This document shows positions 1-11,300 of a stretch of DNA of 64,000 nucleotides, in pieces; the stretch's first letter is position 1; each line of letters opens with the position of its first letter. The stretch is from positions 13,020,001-13,084,000 of the forward strand of contig OY783219.1 of assembly GCA_963678705.1 (NCBI GenBank). The letters run 5' to 3'. The DNA is from Panorpa germanica. Its lineage: Eukaryota > Arthropoda > Insecta > Mecoptera > Panorpidae. The position numbers and the translations under genes were made by a program. The notes beneath the pieces were generated by a model. The model did no database searches, had not been told where the DNA came from, and saw nothing but the letters and a program-made list of their open reading frames with translations.

Positions 1-107
1 ATAACAACTGCTGTTTTTACAACATACTGAAGTTCAAACTTCAGTTACAAAAATAACAAAATTCTTCTGAACTCAAAAATAATTTTGTTATGTAAGCTTA
101 CATTATA

Positions 108-283
108 CAGGGTCTTTCAACAAGAATTGTCATTTTAAATTTCGCGCCATTTTTTAACTGTCAACATTAATCGTTATTGCAGTGACATTTTGCAAATATT
201 GTGTTCCAATACTAACTTCAGAGTTTGTATTTTGTATTAAAATAAGAAGTTGATTCAAAATGACAGCTCTTGAAGATAGGCTC
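108..283. repeat. Degenerate MITE with TA flanks
   Basis: The left end reads TATACAGGGTCTTTCAACAA and the reverse complement of the right end reads TATAGAGCCTATCTTCAAGA; both continue into a shared TGTCATTTT block. This is an imperfect terminal inverted repeat enclosing about 175 bp, with TA at both flanks as expected for the Tc1/mariner group. There is no coding capacity. The arms have many mismatches, so it is an old copy and the family is only inferred. Confidence 0.4.
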
Positions 284-777
284 TATATTAAACTTTTTTA
301 TATTAAATAAATCTTAAAGAAAAGTATATGTAACTGTGTTTGGTGGAAATGTGGAATGTGGATGCAGTGTGGACGCTTCTTTAAATAAGGATGTAATTTG
401 TGTAGTTTCATGGTGTAAATCAATATCATTATAATCAATTTCTTGAAGGATTAAACTTTGATAAGAATAAGAAAAACTTTAATAGAAAATGATATATAAC
501 CATTTAGATATTAATAGAAACGAAATCTTTTCAGGCATCAAATAGTAAAGGCTAAATCTAGAATAGTGTCAAGTTAGGAAGAAGAAGAACTTGGTTAATT
601 TATGTAATCAATGCTTTTGGAACAGTTTCTCATAAAGGGCCCCTTTTACACGGTAGTTTCAGTCGAACTATCTGTTTTCCTAAGTGTAAAAACTAAATAC
701 TGAAGGTAGAACTGACATATATATTTTCCCTTTTAGTTCTCATTTTTCGTCCAGATATACGTGTTCGTTTATTTAGG
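284..777. other. Non-coding, no feature seen
   Basis: AT-rich intergenic sequence. I see no open reading frame with recognisable protein similarity, no inverted repeat of note and no structured RNA. Confidence 0.4.
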
Positions 778-1112
778 CCCTCCGCACACGACGCGACTGG
801 TTGCAAACCTTAGCCCCTAATCTACCCGAAGCGAATGTGATTACAACTGTTAGTGAGAGATCGAGATATAAGATATGAGATAAAATACGAGTCAGCTGAT
901 TGCAAACTAATTGCGAAACAAGGTTTTCAACGAAAACAAGCACGAGCCATGTCGAGCCGAGTATCGTGACTCTATAGAATTTTTAACAATAGCAAAACAG
1001 GGGATTCTATTGTGTTATATTTGATTCTATGTATGTATTTAAATACTTTTCGTAAATATCTCTGTTGATGATGTCATAATGAAACTAACAGTGCCCTGCG
1101 ACCATATTTCAT
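778..1112. repeat. Diverged copy of the 62232-62650 MITE family
   Basis: The stretch shares ordered blocks with the element at 62232: CCGCACACG near the end, GACTGGTTGCAAAC, CCATGTCGAGCCG, GTGACTCTATAGAATTTTT, a TATGTATTTAAATACTTTT block and GCCCTGCGACCA. It also has an insertion relative to that copy, between the first GTTGCAAAC block and a second GATTGCAAACTA. Only one terminal inverted repeat is recognisable here, so this is a partial, older copy. Confidence 0.5.
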
Positions 1113-1194
1113 AAATTGTTATTGTTTATAACAATTTATGAAATTTTGTTCTTGTTTAGAAATAGTATGCATAATTTTTTTTTAAAGCTAATTT

Positions 1195-1385
1195 TCCTAG
1201 AGTATTAAACCATATTGGAATCCTGAAGAGTTGCGCCAATTTTTAAAAAAAGTTGCCATAGTAGTGTTCATATTTTTTTTTTACACCACGATGAATTAAA
1301 GTGGACTGAAAGTAAAAATCTTTAAACATTTTAGGGAAAAATATAATTTCGATTGATTTTTGTGTAAAAACTACTAGCATTCGGA
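1195..1385 (-). repeat. Inverted partial copy of the MITE at 5505-5961
   Basis: Reading the minus strand, the order of blocks (GAATGCTAGTAGTTTTTACA, AATCAATCGAAAT, TTTTTACTTTC, TCCACTTTAATTCATCGTGG) is the same as in 5757-5880 on the plus strand. The terminal repeats with GGGTGTCCC are missing, so only the interior of the element survives. Confidence 0.55.
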
Positions 1386-2815
1386 CGAAACAGAGAGTTC
1401 AAAATACTGGGAACTAAGAACTGAACAGATCGTGTAAAAGCACCTTAAAGAAGATGTACTAAAATTGATAGATGCTTAACAGTTTATATTCAGACTTGCA
1501 GTTACATGATTAAATTATGAATTTTCTTTAAATATATTTACGATTGTCTTGACTATACAATGGGACGGTTGCTGAACTCATGGTTATTACAAAAGTTGAA
1601 CAAACAATGTCATAAAAACATGGACAGTTAAGGTAGTTGTTCACTAGATGCATATAATGCAGGGTTTTTATAAAACGTTGTTTAATTATTCTTTGAGTAC
1701 ATACAAATTGTATGACCCTAATTATTAAAAATTGACCACGTCGTTTTAATAAAAAAGAAATCAAACTTTTGTAATTTTAACACAGGCCCTTATGGAGAAT
1801 ACAAATTTTTGTTATATTGTCTTTGTTTGAATTACAAACTTAGTGCAGGAACTTTATGAAAATTTGATTTATTATAAAAATCGTAGTTATAGACCTTATA
1901 AAAAAAAGTGAAAATTACCACGTCAATTTGACCACGTCATTATCGAGATATTATTATTTAAAATATGAAGTTTTTAATTAACTCGAGATATCAATAACAG
2001 TAGTAGTGATGTGGCAACAGCGCTTTCATATTGTTTAGAATAAATACTGGTGACAGCTGTTGTAATACATGCATGGTCATGACGGCAATGCATACGATAT
2101 CAGCGTTGTTGCCACATATATTTCTTTCTTCGATTAGTGCGACTAAAACATTGGCAAAACGACTAGTACTTCGTTTTGCCGATGTTGTTGTAGCAGTCCT
2201 AGATCTGCCGAACGATTTACTGTTGCTTCTCTTTAATTGGCCGTGTTAACTAACATTTGCGATTACTATGAGTTCAGCAACCGGCCGACTGAGTCGTTTT
2301 CTGATCAAATTCTGAATAATTTTTTTTTAGAGATATCACCACCAAAGACTGAAACTGTTAATCATCAGAGGAAGCAATTAGCCAAGTTTTTCGAGAGCAT
2401 TTTTCTCACATGGTCTTACCTTATAAAATTTTGTCCAATTTAAAATAGAAAATCAAATACTTACAAGGACATTATCCTACCTATGTAAAATTCCCGCCCA
2501 CTAGTTTTAGATATGGTAAAAAAAAATTTAGCCGGAAATTTTAATACATATACAATGACTACACACTCTGATATAACCGAATTTTTTGATAATAGCTGAC
2601 TCGACGAAGTATTTATTTCCAGTGTTTAGTTGACTTACCTAGTAGTTAAATATATCATGTGCACCAAGAGTGTGTAGATCATGATTCTCAGGAGAAACGT
2701 GCTGAGACTTTTCAAGTAAATTCGACATTTATTGTAATTGTATTGTAATAGTATTCAGAGCCGGTCTTCTTGGGAGTGCTGTGCATTCAAGGCAAGCAAG
2801 CCACTTTAATTATAG
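1386..2815. other. Non-coding, no gene recognised
   Basis: AT-rich sequence. Short open frames at 2031-2249 and 2237-2443 have no recognisable domain and no splice context that I can support, so no gene is called. Confidence 0.35.
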
Positions 2816-2856
2816 AATTCCATTATATAGAAATTAAATTTCTATATAATGGAATT
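2816..2856. repeat. 20-bp-arm palindrome followed by tandem half-units
   Basis: A 20-base arm (2816-2835) is followed by one base and its exact reverse complement (2837-2856). The core TTCTATATAATGGAA half recurs three more times in direct orientation up to about 2925 with small changes. It could extrude as a cruciform or be a relic of a head-to-head MITE end. No function is evident. Confidence 0.7.
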
Positions 2857-3860
2857 GAAATCTTCTATATAATGAAATTTAAAACTTCTATATAATGGAA
2901 TTTAATACTTCTATATAAAAGAAGTTTTCTCAATATTTGTTTTTCTAAGAGACATTTCTAAAGCAGTTAATTGATAAAAACGGTCGAAAATAATCAAGTT
3001 GCTCGCTTTTGGATCCATAGTATAGAAGACCGGCCTGATAATTTTGTTGTGGTATGCTTTCAAATGGGTTTTATCATTACCCAATATAAGCATCAATTTA
3101 ATCCACGTGCATGCGCGCCATGAAAGAAAGTGCACAGAAAAAGATCAAGAAATACAAATTTGATTATTAAAGTCACTTTTTGAATATAAACTTAAGGTGA
3201 TTAGGTTTTTGTCAAAATTTGTTTCAACACCTTTTTAATTAACTCAGTGTCCTCTACCCTTTTCCTATGAACACTGCAGATACTTCTTCCTGAAAGTAAA
3301 CCTTGTGGATATTTTATGACAAATGACAAATATGTTGACATAATGATACTGCCCATTAGGAAGTATACCACATAATTGTAACATTCCCGATGTGATGCAA
3401 GCTAATCTCAGCACTAGGATTCAATAAAACATAGTCAAATTACCCAAAAACCTAAATTACACCTTTCAACATAGTTTTTAAACTATCATGTTATTTTTAT
3501 TACAATCTAACTAGATAATAATCTATCAATTAGATATTATTTAATATTTTTATCAACAATATGTAACCAATTATATGATATAAATCTATAATATACATCT
3601 TACTGTAATATAATCTAGAATATACAATTAGAAATTATTTTGATATAATACTTTAATATAAAATTAAAAATTAAATAAATAAAAAAAAAAAATGTAATAA
3701 AAATTGATCAAAACTTCTAATATTTTGTTATTTTTGTATTTGAAACTATTCCCATTTGAATTTACATATATTTATTTCCAATGTATTGTAAATGAAAAAT
3801 ATACAAGTTTTTGAAACTTGCTAAATTGATTTTGTTTTCCTTTGTAGAATCCCTACAAAC
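2857..3860. other. Non-coding, no gene recognised
   Basis: Contains the tail of the tandem half-units to about 2925, then AT-rich sequence. A 74-codon open frame on the minus strand (2911-3135) shows no domain that I recognise. Very AT-rich from 3480 to 3700. Confidence 0.35.
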
Positions 3861-4506
3861 AATGGGCTTATGTCCTATGTCTCAATTTCTATAAAAGTAC
3901 TATATATTGATAAAGTTGGTTACTAGAATACTTCAGGAGATATTAACAATTAAAAGTAATTTTGTCTCTTTAATTATTAAAGGGATTCAACGTTGTACAC
4001 ATTCCAACTGCATGTCACAAGCGCTAGTTGCTATCTCTTTTATACAACAGAGCGTAAAAGAGATAGCATATTCAAGATAGAACTCTGGTAAGTTTACAGG
4101 TTACCAACCTTACAGCTCACAAATCTCTGCTATATGCATTTATATATCAAAATATCAAATATTATTTACAGCTATTTCAAGGAACAATAAAATTCCAATA
4201 TTCTACCTTAACAGGGTTAAATTAAATAAAAACTTAATATTTTTTGACTTGACTTGATTATTTCGACTACCAACAGCTATAAAACATTACCACAGCACTG
4301 ACCTATTCAACAAATAACTGACGTTAAGATGCATTTCACGTCATACAAATATGACCGACCATTTCAAGTACTACAATTCAAATTTTTAATTACTATATTT
4401 CCGGTAACATTTAGATATTTAATAACATAGACATGCCAATACACATTTATTAACATCAATTTTAATCAACAATTCGACCACTAAAAAATGAGGACACAAG
4501 GCCATT
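3861..4506. repeat. MITE, AATGGGCTT family, copy 1
   Basis: The left end AATGGGCTTATGTCCTATGT and the reverse complement of the right end (AATGGCCTTGTGTCCTCATT) form short terminal inverted repeats. The same ends and interior occur at 6619-7253, and related ends at 52481-53339 and 54919-54982. The interior has a hairpin at 4031-4068 (GCTATCTCTTTTA versus TAAAAGAGATAGC) that is absent from copy 2. Non-coding, about 645 bp. Confidence 0.65.
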
Positions 4507-4805
4507 TGTCAGAGTTGTTATTCTTTGAAGATAAGAACCTTGTTGAAACGCTTTTACACCAGAAATACAACAAAAACAACAAAACACGAAAAAAAACTGT
4601 ATTCTGAACAAACGCACTAATGTTTTGTTAACACTGAACAGTTCTTAAAACATTTTTGTCTTTTGTTGCTGTTTTAGTAAACAAAGCACATTCCCGTATC
4701 GAGTCGGAAAGATTAAAAGGAAAACACGTTTGTTGCTGATTTTTAGTTTGCTTGGTTTGAACACGCACTTTTGTTTTTTGTTGTTTATCATTTGGTTTAT
4801 TTGGT

Positions 4806-5006
4806 TCAACTATATTTTGGTATATGGTATTTTTCTTGGCTATTTTTAGGTCCTACCAAATTAATTAACAGTTCAAAATCAGTACTTGACATTCTTGTAA
4901 AGTTTTGAAAGGAGGATCTCAATTCTTCATTTAACCCAATGTCGTCAGTACTTAAATCATGGAATAATTCTTCTGTGCCATAATGTACTCCTTTTCTCCT
5001 TTTCAA
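4806..5006 (-). pseudogene. PIF/Harbinger-type transposase N-terminal fragment
   Basis: A 66-codon frame on the minus strand. The segment SSFQNFTRMSSTDFELLINL resembles the N-terminal region of Harbinger/HARBI1-like transposases, where a NF.RM....F..LL..V pattern precedes the catalytic DDE domain. The DDE domain is absent, so this is a relic. The surrounding AT-rich sequence (4560-5170) carries no further recognisable coding. It lies just downstream of the gustatory receptor last exon and could overlap its 3' UTR. Confidence 0.45.
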
Positions 5007-5247
5007 TAGAGAACTGACCCAATATCACCGTTCTTTTAAATTGATATGTCATTTATTTAATAGAAACCGTCGGACAATTTTATGGGACACACAGAAAACA
5101 CTAGAAACAAAACCAGTCTGTTTCCGAAAAACAGAACTGTTTTTAAATAAAATAAAACATGTTTTTGTTTACGAATTATTGAATCCAAATTGTAAATAGA
5201 CGACGAGGTGAATGCTAGTAAATGATCTATATTTGTTCTTTTCTTTT

Positions 5248-5322
5248 TTACACTTCTCTTTTATCGAATGTTTGTTGAAACTGCATGAGTATTGTCATAT
5301 AATAAACAGAAGCAGCAACACT
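5248..5322 (-). CDS. Gustatory receptor exon 3 (TM7 end and stop)
   Basis: The acceptor CTTTTCAG is followed by 24 codons ending FQQTFDKREV and a TAA. The VYYMTILMQF stretch matches the family's TM7 signature position (TYxxxxxQF with VY for TY). Too short to be found by ORF length, but phase and context make it convincing. Confidence 0.82.
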   Translation of the reverse strand, partial: SVAASVYYMTILMQFQQTFDKREV

Positions 5323-8300
5323 CTGAAAAGTGAAAGAAAATTTAAAAGTTAAAGTTGTAAATTAAATATCAGAGAGTTAATATTACAAAACCAAAATTCA
5401 ATGATGCTGGCTTGATGATTTTTTTTTCATATTTTAGAAAAATGCATATTTTTGTTGCATATATTAATTCGACTATTTATATTGCATATATTATGTTGCA
5501 TATAGAGGGTGTCCCAATATTCAACGATAAGCGGGCAACAGAGGGTGGTCCTGCTCATGACTACAAGAGAAAAAGAAAAAAAAAATTATCTCATTTTATT
5601 TAAAAATTACAAAAAAAAAATAAAAATCTTTCGAAAATTGAAACACCTTAAGATGTTTTTAACTACCATGACCACAATTTTTCAAATATTTCTGATTTTT
5701 TTTTAGTATCGGCGACTTAAATAGCACTGCTATCCACCACAATTATTAAAAATCCCAGAATGCTAGTAGTTTTTACACAAAAATCAATCGAAATTATTTT
5801 TTTCCCTAAATTTTTTAAAGATTTTTACTTTCTGTCCACTTTAACTCATCGTGGTGTAAAAAAAAAGTATGAATGCAGGATTCTAAAAAATTTCTTTTTT
5901 CTTTTTTTCTTGTGTAGTCGTGATCAGATGCCCGCTTATCGTTGAATATTGGGACACCCTGTATAAACGACTCGATTAATTTATTTACTGAGTTTTATTT
6001 TAGGTGTTTACTTCGTGCTTACGACTTTTAGCACAGCAAAATACATTGATTTAAAGGGAACATATACTATGAAAAAATGGTGATCCGGTTTTCAAACACC
6101 ACGTGTGTATAAAAAATTAATTTGAAACCATTAAAAAAAGAAAATTATCACAAGGATACCTATTTACGAAAATAATTAAATAAAAGCAATCAGCTACAGC
6201 AAATAAGGATTATGTTACAGCAACGTTGCAAATGGCGGAACGAGAGTGAAATCAAAAGTCATTTAATGCAATTGTCAACTGCATTTTTAGAGGTCGTTTT
6301 TTAAATTTTTGATTGAAATAAATTTTAATTTATGTATATTGATGTTTTTACTTTTTTAAAATTTTCAAAAGTTGACGGAGTTATAGCTATATCAAATTTA
6401 TATTTCAGTTTTGCAGCACTTTGAACTATATATAAGACGTCACAGAAGAGATCTTGTTGTCACATTTGAGGTTCTGGTAACCAACCTTATCAATTTTTGT
6501 GATATGTAAGGTTCCCGTTCTCGTTCTCTCATTAAAATATCGTTTAGAAGCTGGATTCGATCCCAGGTTTCCTGTTTAGTACACAGACGTTTTTTAAATT
6601 AGCTACCTCTGACAGATAAATGGGCTTGTGTCCTATGTCTTAATTTCTATAAAAGTGTACTATATATTGATAAAGTGGGTTACTAGAACCTCAAATGTTC
6701 AATTATTTTTTAATAACTCCTTATATGTTAAAAGATATTAACAATTAAAAAAGTCATTTTGTCTCTTTAATTATTAAAGGGATTCAACGTTGTACACGTT
6801 CCAAGTGAATGTGACATCACAATCCTTGTGTAAAGTTACCAACCTTACAGCTCGTAAATCTCTGCTGTATGTATTTATATATCAAAATATCAAATATTAT
6901 TTACAGCTATTTCAAGGAACAATCAAATTTCAATATTATGTCTGCCTTAGCAGGGTTAAATAAAATAAAAACTTATTATTCTTTGATTTGACTTGATTAT
7001 TTGACTACAAACAGCTACAGAACATTACCACAGCACTGACCTACTCAACAAATAACTGACGTTAAAATGCATTTCACGTCATACAAATATGGCCGATTTC
7101 TAGCGCTAAAACTTCAATTCGACTTTAAATTGCTATATCTCCGTCAATATTTAGATATTTTATAAAATAGACACGCCAATACACATTTATTAACATCAAT
7201 TTCAATCAACAATTGAAAAATCGACTACTAAAAAATGAGGACAGAAGCCCATTCAAAAAAATATTGTCAAAGGTACAGGCTCAATATTTGTTCATCCCTG
7301 ATATATTACGTATTTCATATTTCACCGAGAGATAATTTTTTTGCATTGATTGTACATTCTGTACCACCTTAAGTAACGCAAATCGAAACATTAATAATGC
7401 AACTTCGAAATTACTAAAATTTATTAATGACACAAACGGGGTCGCGGTGTAATCGATTACTCATTAGAGTACAGACTCTAATATTATTCTCGTAACAACA
7501 AAACATGATTAAAAATTAAGCAGAAATACAAATTTAAATAGCTATATCTACCTCAATTTTTGAATATTTAAAAAAATGAAAAAGGCAATATCTCAAATTT
7601 TAAAAATGTGTTCATAATCCCATCTTTTGATAATATTTTTCCAATTTAATCTACTTACGCTAAACAGAAGCGTGTAGTTCAGTGGAAACATGTCACAGAT
7701 TCTAATGACCACCTCTCTGTGCATCAATTCCATGGAGAACGCCTTCATCCTGAGGGAATCGGAGAATTTATTGTCGTATTGTAGCATTTGGTGGACAATC
7801 CACGCTGAATGCTTTGCCTATAAAATAATGCTGAATTAAAACTTTAAGGCAAATACAGGGTGCGAGCCGGGAATTTCCTTACTCTAAAAAATCATAAAAC
7901 AAAAAGCTTTGTACGGTAAATGTATCCCCTCTGCTAATAGAATACCGTAATATTTGATCTCGAAAGATGAGAATTAGTAACATATGTTAAAAAGACGACG
8001 CAATGCAGTGAAGATCCACCTTTATTCTCGTAACGTCAAAATTTGCCTAAAAATTAAGCGGCAAAACTGAAATTCATATTTTAAATAGCTATATCTCCGT
8101 CAACTATTGTATATTTAAACAAATATAAATGTCAATATGTTCGTACATTTAATCCACCTATATTATAATGTTCCAGGCGTTTAATTATATTTTCATTTTT
8201 ATATGTGTCCGAAATTCGTATGGTAAAAGGGAAACCCGTAATTTTGGAAAAACTGGAAAAAAAATAATCACTTTTTTTTTGTATAACTTTTAATTCGTAA

Positions 8301-11300
8301 AAGATAGAAAGTTGAAAATTTGCATCTGTAATATGCTATTTAATGCGAACATATTTTAAAATTTAGATATTTGGGGGGCCCGGTAGGAAACTTTACACTT
8401 TAGAGAAAGGCCAAATTTTGGATTGTGTAATACCCAGTAAACATTTTGGAGTAAATTCTACTTAATTTTTATTACGTATCATGAATTTTTTGTCTGGAAC
8501 GTGTTCGTTTTCTATTCAGTCGTTCAAAGGAAAGGTCCTTTTTATGAGCTACAGACATTGCAACGACAGTTCACTGCTGAATTAAAAGCGGAGTAGGTTT
8601 ATGATTTATGACCGGATAATAAAAATATACCCATGTGGGAAAGAAACAGAAATACTTAATGAATGATGTTGGAAAAAGAAAGAATATTATTATGAAAAAC
8701 TAACACAAAATCTGTGACAGGTAGAGAACTTGTAAAGCGTTAGAATAGAATTGTACGAGTGACTCGAACTTCACCAAATAGGACACTTCACCAAATTGTT
8801 TACTGGGTAATTAAATATCATATTAAAAAAAAAATTAAAAACTCAAAAATTTTATTTGGGGGCACTGGGGCGGTTTTTGCTGAGACGAAAAATTGTGTTA
8901 GAAAGTTGAAATTTGAAAAACAAAAAGGTATCGCGTATTTATGTTGTATTAATTTTGCTCCTGAAATTATTTTCAATTTATTAAATTTATTATACTAAAT
9001 ATAAATTATTTATTTAATAAATACAATTGAAAAAGGAGTTTAAAGATGATAAAGTGTAAAAACAAAGTAATAGATAAAAAATATTTTTTTTTATTTGTGT
9101 TAAGTGAAAGTGAGGTTATAATAATGAATGACAGGTCTCATGAGAAAGACCTCTATGAAGCAAAAAGGATAAGAACCAGCTATTATCCACATAGTTATAC
9201 AGGAGTGTGCTTGGTAATTCTAAAACCAATTACTTATAATACAAACCCTGCCTTTATTGCACAATATTTGCGGTCAAATTATAAGGACATTAACATTATT
9301 GCTGTCAGCCAAAGAAAAATTGAGGTGGAGACGAATAGCCCATTTCTGGCTAATAAAATTATAGAAGACGCCATAGTTCTAGCTAAATACAAGAGCATAA
9401 TTCCGAAGAATTTGGTAGAAGTGCAGGGACTAATCGACTTACACCCCGATAATCTGGATGACGTATTCCTACATGACGCAGTAGGCTTTAATAAAAATAG
9501 TAGACAGTTGGCACCAAAAATTACCGATTTTATTAGATTTAATAGAATTGAAGAAGGCAAAAAGACTCCTACTTGGAAGTGCCTAATATCCTTTAGTGGG
9601 GATAAGATCCCGGAATATATAGCCTTCCAGGGTATCCTTTACCCAGTTGCGGCGTATATACAGAGAGTTAGACAGTGTCGTCGGTGCTGGAAATTTGGCC
9701 ACTCCACTAATTTCTGCAGAAGTGCTGAATATTGCCAATTTTGTGGTGGAGATCACAGCTCTTTAAGTTGCAAGAAAGAGAAGTTATTTTGTCGCAACTG
9801 TAAAGAAGACCATAAAGCTGACGATAGATCCTGCAGCAAATACTTAGAATTGAAAAATAAAAACGAAGCTAAAGCTAAAACTACCTATATAGAAAAAATT
9901 AAAATTGATCGTGGGAAAGAGGTATTTACATTAAACCTTTTTGAGTTCCCTTCTTTGGAAGAAAGTATAAATAAAAAGAAAATTACAGACTGTATTATAA
10001 GCGGTGAACCGGAAAGGAAAATCCGTAGAGTCTTGAAAATTTCAGAGCCCCGCAGATCCCCCCGAGAAGTAAAGAAAAGGACGTGGAAACCTGACAATAC
10101 ACATAAGGTAAAGGAAAACGAACGCTCTAAGCCAATTCCCGTAAATAAAACCGATAAAGTGAAGAAACCAGAGATAATTAAGAAATCAGAGTTCGTTACG
10201 AAAACTGATTTAGACAAAAATATTATTGAGAATTCAGAAGAGATCAGAGATTCAGAGGAGATAAACCAAAATATTGATACTGACGAAGTAGTTTTAGAAG
10301 CAGAAACTATTACTAATAATTTGAACCAAACAATTGTAAATAACCATACTATTCCACCCCCAGATAATCAAAATATTGAAATGTTCTAATACAAATATTA
10401 GTTAACAAACATAATAAATAATGTATAAAAATACTTGTATAATGCAATGGAACTGCCGCAGTTTAAAATCCAAATTGATAAATCTAAAACAAATAGTTTT
10501 TGAAAATAATATTGAAGTAATCGCGCTCTCGGAAACCTGGCTTGATCCATCTTATAAAATCAAATGGAGAAATATGGAACTAGTAAGAGCAGATAGAAAT
10601 AACAACGGTGGAGGCGTTGCTCTAGTAATAAACCACAACATTTTTATTGACAAAATTTTAATTCCTCTCTCAGGGGATATTGAAATTATAGGAGCAAAAA
10701 TTAAATGGGGTAATGAGCATATTAATGTTGTATCTCTTTATGCCCCAGCAACAGCATCTATTACTACAGGAATATTGAATGCAATATTAAGATCTATTCC
10801 AGAACCAAGGCTAATTCTAGGTGACTGGAATGCTAAAGCCATTGCTTGGGGAAACACCTATGACTGTCCAAGGGGTAAAATTATATGTCAGGTGATGGAC
10901 AATAACAATATGATGTTCCTTAATGATGGTTCTCCTACTCGAATCAACATCCATTCAGGAACAGCGTCAGCAATTGATTTATCATGGGCAACCCCATCTC
11001 TTGGTAGCCAACTTTCATGGAACGTAATGGAGGATCAACTAGGTTCTGATCACGCCATTATACTTATGAATGGGGCACAAATTAGTCAATCAAGCAGAGG
11101 CAAGGAAAGATTTAAATTAAACATTGTACCAAATACAATCGACTGGGACAATTTCTCTAACCAAATAGAAGCAGACTTATTGGCAAACCAAATTCAGTCC
11201 AATACTACGCTGGAAATAAAGTATAATTACCTCATTGACTCAATTGAGTCTGCAGCTAAAAAGTGGGGGAAAAATATTGCAAACAATAAAATCTCAAAAT

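Noticed and set aside
2031..2443. Two overlapping short frames
   Set aside because: No domain, no splice pattern, no codon bias that stands out.
8759..8998. 79-codon frame
   Set aside because: It crosses the 5' boundary of the non-LTR element and has no recognisable domain.
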